Below, in pieces: positions 17,370-23,307 of a DNA stretch of 23,307 nucleotides. The position numbers and the translations under genes are program-made. The DNA is from CBDUXT01 sp965371245 (GTDB taxonomy: Bacteria; Planctomycetota; Phycisphaerae; UBA1845), in assembly GCA_965371245.1 (NCBI GenBank), contig CBDUXT010000090.1, forward strand, positions 1 to 23,307. Reading direction: 5' to 3'. Within the stretch, counting starts at the first letter, position 1. Each line of letters starts with the position of its first letter. Below the pieces are notes generated by a model that was not told where the DNA came from, ran no database searches, and saw only the letters and a list, made by a program, of their open reading frames with translations.

Positions 17370-18251
17370 TCATGGCGCTCCAGCGGCGGAATCAACCGAG
17401 GCGAGTTCCGCCTGGGACAGTCCCAAGCGAGACAGCAGGTTCTGGTAGGGCGGCCCCTTTGACGAGAACGGGTGTAGATGGCGCAGAGACGAGAAGACTT
17501 CGCGAAGCGCATCAACGGTCGTGGACTTATCCAGTTCGCACATCACCGCCACCTGGGACACTTCGTTGACCAGGCCGTTGTAGAGAAGGAACGAGACGAT
17601 GGCGCTGCCGGTCCAGATGGCCTGGTGAACGGCATCGTCTTGCGAGCGAAGTAACGCCAGAAGATGCTCAGCGCCGTCGATGTTCAGGCTCAAGAACTGA
17701 CCCGGCACGGCGCCGATGACTTCGTGGCCCCGTGGGCGAACCACCACGCGCGCGCCCGGCACGTCAAACGGCTCGTACGTCTTGATGACCACTTCCACCC
17801 CGCGCGCCGCGGCGCGCTCGAGCGAATCACACAGCGCTACAAGAACGACCGGGGCGAGGTCCGCCACGGCGACGTGTCGGCAACGGTCGAGCATGGCCCG
17901 GCAGCGCTCGAGCACCTGGCCCCGCCGGCGAAGCTCGTAGAGACGATCGTCGGTGGTTTCCTTGCCCAGACCCGCCAGCACATCAGCGGCTCGCCTTCGA
18001 TTCTCGTCGAACCGGCGCCCCAGCTCGTTCAAAAGCTCCGCAACAGGGATGGCCCGGAACACGCGGTTCTCGCCATCGTCAACGATGACCGCGCCCTTCC
18101 GCTCAAGCGACTCGATGGCCTTGTATGTGTTCGCCGTCGGCTTGCCGAGTGCCTGGGCCACCCGATACCCGGTGACTGCCGGCTCACGCAACATGAAGGT
18201 GTAGACCTCCGCCTCGAGGCCCGTAAACCCAAGTGATTCCAAAGCTTGCAT
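17370..18251 (-). CDS. TrmB-family transcriptional regulator
   Basis: 293 residues. The N-terminal winged helix-turn-helix (about 1-68) begins MQALESLGFTGLEAEVYTFML and continues GYRVAQALGKPTANTYKAIESLERKGAVIVDDGENRVFRAIP, the standard TrmB DNA-binding segment. A helical linker (about 75-120) leads to an effector-binding-like part (about 122-250: HVAVADLAPVVLVALCDSLERAAARGVEVVIKTY, VIGAVPGQFLSLNIDGAEHLLAL). TrmB proteins, best known from archaea, respond to sugars or related ligands. The ligand here is unknown. Start ATG 18251 has AAGGAG 8 bases upstream. A near-perfect inverted repeat at 18287-18304 just upstream suggests autoregulation. The next gene downstream is the secreted hydrolase, a possible target. 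Confidence 0.88.
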   Translation of the reverse strand: MQALESLGFTGLEAEVYTFMLREPAVTGYRVAQALGKPTANTYKAIESLERKGAVIVDDGENRVFRAIPVAELLNELGRRFDENRRRAADVLAGLGKETTDDRLYELRRRGQVLERCRAMLDRCRHVAVADLAPVVLVALCDSLERAAARGVEVVIKTYEPFDVPGARVVVRPRGHEVIGAVPGQFLSLNIDGAEHLLALLRSQDDAVHQAIWTGSAIVSFLLYNGLVNEVSQVAVMCELDKSTTVDALREVFSSLRHLHPFSSKGPPYQNLLSRLGLSQAELASVDSAAGAP

Positions 18252-18286
18252 GCATTCTGCTCCTTGCTACCAGCATCCACGCCTCC

Positions 18287-18304
18287 TAGTAGCTTAGACT
18301 ACTA
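18287..18304 (-). promoter_or_regulatory. Candidate operator overlapping the regulator's promoter
   Basis: TAGTAG (18287-18292), six-base centre, CTACTA (18299-18304) is a perfect 6-bp inverted repeat 35 bases before the TrmB-type start codon. A possible -10 (minus-strand TAAGCT, 18296-18291) lies inside it, with a possible -35 TGGTCA (18319-18314) 17 bases upstream. Binding there would block transcription, fitting autorepression. This is inference. Confidence 0.4.
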
Positions 18305-18680
18305 CTTGTGCCGTGACCACCCATTATTTTAGTGCCGCATCTGTTTTTTCTTGTTTGTTCGCCCCGCTGGCAGAAAGCGGCGTTTTGGGCTCGGGACGAG
18401 TAGGCCCAGCGAGGCAGCGCGATGCCCGAGCACCACGTGGCCGGGGCCGACACGATCGGTCAACGCGGCGCGTCGATCATCGCTTATGAGCTGCAATATT
18501 CTCCGAGGCATGTCGAATCAAGGAGTTGATGGCGATCCGTCCCTTCCGTGGGCGGACCGCGCGATGTTCCGATCTGTTCTGGTTCGACCCTTCGACGGAA
18601 GGGGGTAGGCCCAGCCGAGTGCTACGCCGTTAGGTTTCATTGATGGGTGCAACGCCCGTCGAGTCACTGGGAGTTTCCTC
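18305..18680. other. Divergent intergenic region, no gene seen
   Basis: The region between the regulator promoter and the large exported protein gene has a T-rich stretch at 18345-18360. GTAGGCCCAGC occurs twice (about 18401 and 18606). Short frames (for example from ATG at 18529 after AGGAG) encode about 34 residues with no recognisable features and are not called. Confidence 0.45.
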
Positions 18681-20960
18681 ATGGTCCTTCACACGTTGTA
18701 TCAGCCCGTCCTTGTCACTCTTCTCGCCGTCGTCGCATCGACGGGCAAGCCGGTCGAAGCCGAGCCCATCGACGCGAGGCTCTATGAGGCGTTCTATCTC
18801 GAGAAGTCTCAGCAAGATTGGGCCGCCGCCGCGAAACTGTATGAGGCCGTTGCCTCCGATCGTCGCGCCGATCGGGGAGCGCGCACCGAGGCGAAGGCCA
18901 GGTTGGCCGCCTGTCGCGAGGAGTTGGCCACCGCCGACTTCGCCAGGCTCATGCCGCCTGACACACTCGTTTACATCGAGTTGAATCAACCCGGTAAGCA
19001 AGTCCTTCGGTTGCTCGGACAGCTCGGTCTTCTCGCGGATGCCCAGCGAGCCATCGCCGAGGGCGGGCGGCAGATCGCGGTCAGTCCGGAGCTCATCACC
19101 GAGGTGTTGGGCATTCGCGGCGCGGCGCTCGCCGTCACCGGTTTCGACCCCCAGCACGGTGACCCCAACGGCGTTATTGTGCTACACCCAGGAGACGTCG
19201 ATATCGTTCGCGGACTCATCGAGACAGCCCTGCCGGTCGGCGGCACAGCGGTGGAACCGATCGGCGGAAACCCCACGTTCAAAGTGCAAGGCGAGGTCTT
19301 CGTAACGCTCACCTCCCGCCTCGTCATAGCCAGCGACGAGCGCGCCCAAATCGAGGGTGTCGTCTCGCGACTGACGGGCAAGACCAAGAAGTCGCTGGCC
19401 AGCAGCGCTGCGGCCGCCGAAGCCCTTGCGAACCGGAAGGATTCGCTGGTCTCCTTCTTCGTCAACGTGCAGCCGCTCATGCCCATGCTCAGGGCGCAGA
19501 TGGCGTCCCACGGGGATGACGCCAAGGAGCTGGCGATGGCCGAGCTGCTCTTGGATCTCGACAGCCTGCAATCGCTCGCCGGCGGTCTGGGCGTTGGCGA
19601 TGACGGCCTCTTTTTCAACATCGGCGTCGGGCTCGATGAAGACCACCACAACCTCGTCTACAACCTGCTTCGTACGCCCGCGATCAACCCCGAAACGCTC
19701 AAGTGCGTTCCTGAGGGCGTGGCGGCCGTGTTCGTCGCGGCCGTCAACTCGGCCGACTCGCAGTATCGCAGCGGCCCGGCTGGCGAGGCGAACGTCGTGA
19801 CCGCTTTTGACTTTGGTCGCGAACTCTTCGCCAACGTCACGAGTGTGGCACTCTTCGCCCTGCCGCCTGAGGGGAAACAATCGAGAAACGGTCCGCCGAT
19901 TCCGGACGTGGCTCTGGCGATCACGGTGAACGACCCGGACAAGTCCGAGGCACTGTGGACGACGATCCTCGGCGTGGCCGGCATGGCCGCCGGTGCTCCG
20001 GCGGTCGAGGGCGAACCGATTCAATTGGGCGGTGCCACGGTCAGTCGCTTCAACCTGCCCGACGGCGTCAGAGTCTACTTCACCACCGCGGGCAACGACC
20101 TGCTCATCGCGGCCACCCCGTCGGCCATGGAGCGTGCCGTCCTCGCCAAACGAAAAGGGCGCAACATTCTCGGCGATGAGGGCTTCGCCGCCGCGCTCGC
20201 AAGCCTCACCAAGAGCAGCACGAAGGGCCTCTTCCTGCATGCGGGTCGCTGCGCCCAGATCGCCAAACGCTTCATGCCGGAGCGCGAGCTTCGCGAAGCC
20301 GGTCCAGTCTTCGAGCTTCTCACCGAGACGGTGGCCTCACTCGTCATCGATCACTCGAAAAACGCGTTCCGCGTGTCGGCCTCGGTCAACGGGATCCCCG
20401 AGGTCGGGGGTCTGATCAGCAAGATCGTGACACGGGAGATCGAAGGCGACCACGGTCGAGCGCGCCATGCCCGCGCGACGCAGCACGAAGAGCGGGAAGC
20501 CACGGAGAGTGAGACCAAGACCCGGCTCGACGAGGGGGCGCCCAGCGCCGACCTGCTGCGCAAGAAGTTCATGCTTCTCGCCGCCGCGGGCGGTGAACGT
20601 GAGGCCGCGTTGAAGATCGCAAAGGCCTGGTACGAACGATCAAGCAGCGACGCGACACAGCTCAACCGCTTCGCGTGGGCGCTACTCACCGAGGACAAGT
20701 TCGACGGTGCGTTCAACGGCATCGCCCTGAAGTTCTCCGAGCGATCCAACGAACTGACCAAACACAAGGACTGGCGGTTTCTCGACACGCTGGCAGTGGC
20801 TAAGTTCAAGACCGGCGACGCGCCGGCAGCCATCGCTCTAGAGCTAAAGGCCATTGAACTGTGCGACGGCGAAGGGGTCGAGGGCCTGAAGGTGACGCTG
20901 GCGCGGTTCCAGCGAGAAACAACGGGGACCAAGCTCGCGAAGACGCAGGAAAAGGAATAG
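18681..20960 (+). CDS. Large exported protein with TPR-like C-terminus, function unknown
   Basis: 759 residues. Start ATG 18681 has GGGAG about 7 bases upstream. Residues 1-28 form a signal peptide (YQPVLVTLLAVVASTGKPVEA). A short helical segment follows (30-85, LYEAFYLEKSQQDWAAAAKLYEAV). The long central part (90-590) alternates strands and helices: LMPPDTLVYIELNQPGKQVLRLLGQL, then repeated VSFFVNVQPLMPML and VYFTTAGNDLLIAATPSAMERAV. It is reminiscent of DUF3352-type exported proteins, which share D-x-L-x-Y-I-E/D-L openings, but I cannot confirm the family. After a charged linker (about 600-625), the C-terminal 130 residues (LNRFAWALLTEDKFDGAFNGIAL, WRFLDTLAVAKFKTGDAPAAIALELKAI) are TPR-like. 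It is probably periplasmic or surface, and no partner gene is adjacent. Confidence 0.82.
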   Translation: MVLHTLYQPVLVTLLAVVASTGKPVEAEPIDARLYEAFYLEKSQQDWAAAAKLYEAVASDRRADRGARTEAKARLAACREELATADFARLMPPDTLVYIELNQPGKQVLRLLGQLGLLADAQRAIAEGGRQIAVSPELITEVLGIRGAALAVTGFDPQHGDPNGVIVLHPGDVDIVRGLIETALPVGGTAVEPIGGNPTFKVQGEVFVTLTSRLVIASDERAQIEGVVSRLTGKTKKSLASSAAAAEALANRKDSLVSFFVNVQPLMPMLRAQMASHGDDAKELAMAELLLDLDSLQSLAGGLGVGDDGLFFNIGVGLDEDHHNLVYNLLRTPAINPETLKCVPEGVAAVFVAAVNSADSQYRSGPAGEANVVTAFDFGRELFANVTSVALFALPPEGKQSRNGPPIPDVALAITVNDPDKSEALWTTILGVAGMAAGAPAVEGEPIQLGGATVSRFNLPDGVRVYFTTAGNDLLIAATPSAMERAVLAKRKGRNILGDEGFAAALASLTKSSTKGLFLHAGRCAQIAKRFMPERELREAGPVFELLTETVASLVIDHSKNAFRVSASVNGIPEVGGLISKIVTREIEGDHGRARHARATQHEEREATESETKTRLDEGAPSADLLRKKFMLLAAAGGEREAALKIAKAWYERSSSDATQLNRFAWALLTEDKFDGAFNGIALKFSERSNELTKHKDWRFLDTLAVAKFKTGDAPAAIALELKAIELCDGEGVEGLKVTLARFQRETTGTKLAKTQEKE

Positions 20961-21408
20961 CTCCTGATTTAACGGTCGCCTCACCCAAGGCAACCGGATT
21001 GGCTGGGTCGGTGACCCTTAGCCCGCCGTCTTGTATTTCGACCAAGAAGGGCGGGCAATAGCCAGCCCTACGAGTGGATAAGGAGAACGTGGTGGCATGA
21101 CATCGGGCTCGCGTACGGTAAACTGAGAACGGCCCACGCCGATTCTGTCGCACGGGCCACATCGCAGCGTATTACGCGACCGATCGCGCTGCGCCGTTGT
21201 CCAACCACCCGACACTCGATGACTTGGACACGGCCTGCCCCGTGCAACCCTGGTTTTCGACCGGAAGCGCGCCGGGCTGTGGCATACCCGGCGCGGCGTT
21301 AGGGGTACACAACCCCCCTGGTGCCCTGAGCCCGGTTGAAAGCGACGGACTCAGCGCCTGACGCGGCCGGTGCCGGCACGGTTTCGTGTCGAGCCTTCCC
21401 CGCGGTGG
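20961..21408. other. Intergenic region with a repeat and a strong hairpin
   Basis: No gene is seen. It contains a family D repeat (21041-21070) and a GC hairpin GCGCCGGG (21269-21276), 10-base loop, CCCGGCGC (21287-21294). An AGGAGA at 21080-21085 is followed within 20 bases by start codons, but the frames close within about ten codons. Confidence 0.5.
21041..21070. repeat. Dispersed repeat, family D copy 1 (core GGCGGGCAATAGCC)
   Basis: ACCAAGAAGGGCGGGCAATA continuing into GCCAGCCCTA. It matches 23164-23194 with one gap and a few substitutions. An inverted AGCCCGCC lies upstream at about 21020, so the element is palindromic with a spacer. Confidence 0.65.
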
Positions 21409-21591
21409 CTACTGCAGTTCCTGAGTATCGATGATCCCGAGCAGGATGTCCCCTACGTCTTCTCCCAACCCCTGCAGCAGACCGCGCTGAAAGTTCAGGG
21501 CGGCTTTGTCGCACCGGAGGATAAACGCGGGAAGACAGCCCACGACCGAGACTACGAGAAACCAACGGGCAAGACGGGACGGTCGTCGCAT
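21409..21591 (-). CDS. Very small exported or membrane protein of unknown function
   Basis: 60 residues. It is supported by a strong ribosome binding site (minus-strand GGAGG, 6 bases before ATG 21591) and a possible -10 TATACT further upstream. It also has a signal-peptide/signal-anchor N-terminus: basic MRRPSRLARW, then hydrophobic FLVVSVVGCLPAFIL. The rest (RCDKAALNFQRGLLQGLGEDVGDILLGIIDTQELQ) looks like an amphipathic helical tail rich in Leu and Gly. Longer overlapping frames on either strand lack this structure. Two Cys (residues 19 and 27) could allow lipidation or a disulfide, but neither sits in a clear lipobox. Small exported proteins with such a tail seem common in planctomycetes (from memory). 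Its function is unknown. It stands alone downstream of the PQQ-like gene, with about 195 bases between them. Confidence 0.62.
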   Translation of the reverse strand: MRRPSRLARWFLVVSVVGCLPAFILRCDKAALNFQRGLLQGLGEDVGDILLGIIDTQELQ

Positions 21592-21633
21592 GACCTACCT
21601 CCATAAGAGCAAGCCGTGATGTTGACTACCGAT

Positions 21634-21663
21634 AGTATACCACGCTACGGGCCGTGGGGTCGG
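21634..21663 (-). promoter_or_regulatory. Candidate promoter for the 60-residue protein
   Basis: Minus-strand TATACT (21639-21634) is a 5/6 match to the -10 consensus, 42 bases before the start codon. A weak CCGACC (21663-21658) lies 18 bases upstream. Confidence 0.35.
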
Positions 21664-21786
21664 ATTTTCCGCGCTTCGTGGGGGCGGATCGTTGGGTTGG
21701 GCGCGGCGAGGTCGATCCCGGCCAAGAGAAAGAGGGCGGGCCGATGATCGGCCCACCCAGGGGAAAACCCGGTTCTTGCGGCGTAA

Positions 21787-23040
21787 TCAGCCCAGATCGA
21801 GCGCCACGATGGTCTTCAGATCGCGCAGATACAGGTTCGCTCCGACGAGGGTGGGGACGGTCCAGGAGACTTTCTTGAGGACGTCGGCCTGGGACTGGAT
21901 CTTGAATTCCTCGGGCGTGGCCGTGGCGAGCCCGAGGCGGCCGTCCTCATCAAGAATGATGAATCGCCCGTCCGCGTAGAGGCACGTGGCCAGGGAGAAG
22001 CCGCGCTGGCGCCAGGCGATCTTTCCGGTCTTGATGTTGATGGCGCTGAAGAAGCTGGCGCCCGACGAACCGCTCGATCCGTAGACGTGGTCGCCCACGG
22101 CGATGGAGTTCACGTGGAAGAACTTGACCTTTCGGGTCGCCCAGACCTCCTCGACCTTGGTTTCGCCGCTATCGACGGTCAGCCTCAGCCCGCGCGACCC
22201 CTGTTGGGCGCCGGAGACGACCAACATGTTGTCCGCGTCGCTCCAGATCGGCTGGGACATGTTGCTGTCTTCGTGCGGGTACCGCCACTGAAGCTTGCCG
22301 TCGTTCGGATCGACGGCGACGAGTTCCTGACTCATGAACGTGACGAGCTGATCCTGGCCATCCACGGTAATGAGCTTGGGCGTTGCGTAGCCGTTTTTGA
22401 AGGTCTCGCTCTTCCAGACCACCGAGCCGTCTGACTTGTTCAGCGCGACGATGCCGGCGTCCTTTCCACCGACGAGCACGATGACCATGTCCTTGTAGGC
22501 GACCGGGCTCGAGGCATACCCGTGTTGCAGCACGTTGCCCTTGAACTCTTTCCAGAGCGACTGCTTCCAGCCTTTCTTGCCGTCCTTCTTGGTCAGGCAC
22601 AGCATCTCTCCCGAAACGCCGACGGCGTAGATGTGATCGCCAGCAATGAGCGGCGTTGCCCGCGGTCCCTCGCCGAACTCCTTGGCGTGTCCTTTTTCAG
22701 GAGCCGCATCGGACAGATGTTCCCAGATCGTCTTGCCGGTCTGGGGGTCGAGGGCGATGACGGCTTCCTTGCTCCCTGCACGGTACGTGGTGTACAGCCG
22801 CCCGTCATCGGCCACGATCGCGGCATACCCGTCACCGAGGTCGCGTTTCCAAATCTGCCTGGGGCCTTCGGCCGGCCACGTTGAGGCCAGTCCCGTCGAA
22901 TCCGAGACAAAATCGCTCCGTGGGCCGCCCCATTGAGGCCACTGTCCTTGGGCGGCATCGACGCCGACCAGGGAAAGGACCATGGCGGCAAGCGGCGCGG
23001 ATACGAAGCGCCGGGTCATGAGTCGGTGCTGTCTATTCAT
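21787..23040 (-). CDS. Secreted PQQ-like beta-propeller protein
   Basis: 417 residues. The signal peptide is about 1-32 (RRFVSAPLAAMVLSLVGVDAAQG). The mature N-terminus begins QWPQWGGPRSDFVS, the opening motif of many planctomycete PQQ-binding-like (YVTN/quinoprotein-type) propellers. Repeating blade motifs follow: VIALDPQTGKTIWEHL, IVALNKSDGSVVWKSE, LVAVDPNDGKLQWRYP and FSAINIKTGKIAWRQR, each with the AxDxxTGKxxW pattern. No dehydrogenase catalytic residues were found, and these proteins are usually non-enzymatic or of unknown role, so no reaction is assigned. Start ATG 23040 has GAGGAG about 10 bases upstream. An in-frame ATG seven codons in (23019) is a possible alternative. It probably acts in the periplasm. 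Confidence 0.9.
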   Translation of the reverse strand: MNRQHRLMTRRFVSAPLAAMVLSLVGVDAAQGQWPQWGGPRSDFVSDSTGLASTWPAEGPRQIWKRDLGDGYAAIVADDGRLYTTYRAGSKEAVIALDPQTGKTIWEHLSDAAPEKGHAKEFGEGPRATPLIAGDHIYAVGVSGEMLCLTKKDGKKGWKQSLWKEFKGNVLQHGYASSPVAYKDMVIVLVGGKDAGIVALNKSDGSVVWKSETFKNGYATPKLITVDGQDQLVTFMSQELVAVDPNDGKLQWRYPHEDSNMSQPIWSDADNMLVVSGAQQGSRGLRLTVDSGETKVEEVWATRKVKFFHVNSIAVGDHVYGSSGSSGASFFSAINIKTGKIAWRQRGFSLATCLYADGRFIILDEDGRLGLATATPEEFKIQSQADVLKKVSWTVPTLVGANLYLRDLKTIVALDLG

Positions 23041-23307
23041 GAGATCGTTACTCCTCTTTCACTTCCATAGAGTGTGACACACGCTTATTGAAACCCAAGA
23101 CCATAGCAGGGGGTCTCGAACGGACGAGAACAACAAGGGCGGGCTATTGCCCGCCGGCGTTGGACCAAGAGACGGCGGGCAATAGCCCACCCTAACCGCT
23201 TCACCGACTGGAAGCCAGCGCCGCTGGAGTCAGCGTTTTTGAACAGGCTGTCAGTTCGAGTTTCGCACTTATGCCGCTTGTTGAACGGCGTGTAGCAAGG
23301 TTGCCAG
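23041..23307. other. Intergenic region at the right edge
   Basis: Upstream of the PQQ-like gene. Apart from the repeat pair and a small palindrome GTGTGACACAC (23072-23082) about 30 bases before the start codon, no gene or RNA is recognised. Confidence 0.45.
23137..23194. repeat. Family D inverted-repeat pair
   Basis: 23137-23156 (GGGCGGGCTATTGCCCGCCG) and 23173-23192 are inverted copies with one mismatch, separated by 16 bases. The right copy extends as ACCAAGAGACGGCGGG...CCCACCCTA, matching 21041-21070. Each arm is itself palindromic (GGGC...GCCC). A TTCACCGACTGGAAGCC unit follows at 23198-23222. Confidence 0.75.

Noticed and set aside
18529..18633. Short frame after AGGAG near 18520
   Set aside because: About 34 residues, RBS spacing too short, composition random, no signal peptide or motif.
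19182..20240. 352-codon minus-strand frame inside the large exported protein gene
   Set aside because: It is antisense to the frame with signal peptide, RBS and TPR-like end. Its own composition is Arg/Asp/Gly-biased without motifs.

Overview
The window is GC-rich bacterial chromosome, most likely from a Planctomycetota member, possibly on the Phycisphaerae side (inference). The clues are a secreted Asp-box protein ending in two short Ca-binding segments plus a dockerin-like tail, a secreted PQQ-type propeller starting with a WPQWGGP-type motif, an oversized LeuRS, a zinc-ribbon/GYF-like membrane protein, and many families of short palindromic intergenic repeats. Gene density is moderate, with several 300-970 bp gaps. 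No plasmid, phage, transposase, CRISPR array, rRNA or tRNA was recognised.

Layout from left to right: the 5' end of alaS (-) at the left edge; a repeat-bearing gap; a small exported protein (+) that meets an atypical kinase-fold protein (-) tail to tail with one base between them; an O-antigen ligase-type polytopic protein with a TPR-like tail (+); an acyl-lipid/acyl-CoA desaturase (-) with a well-supported GTG start; a long repeat-rich gap; a secreted Asp-box/dockerin protein (-); another repeat-rich gap; then a minus-strand run of leuS, a CYTH-domain protein and a class II (c'-type) cytochrome c.

Divergent from leuS is a zinc-ribbon/GYF-like/C-terminal-TM protein (+). Next come a secreted serine hydrolase of the beta-lactamase/PBP fold (-), preceded by a TrmB-type regulator (-) with a candidate operator, a large exported protein with a TPR-like C-terminus (+), a very small exported protein (-) with a strong ribosome binding site, and a PQQ-like beta-propeller (-). 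The right edge holds another inverted-repeat pair.

Working together: most genes look like independent single-gene units. The pairings that may be functional are the kinase-fold protein with the O-antigen ligase (both plausibly in envelope glycan or LPS modification) and the TrmB regulator with the serine hydrolase. The two aminoacyl-tRNA synthetases are housekeeping. I found no clear new multi-gene system. The items most worth a second look are the undescribed 60-residue exported protein, the zinc-ribbon/GYF-like membrane protein, the kinase with an altered catalytic loop, the enlarged LeuRS, and the high density of palindromic repeat families confined to intergenic DNA.
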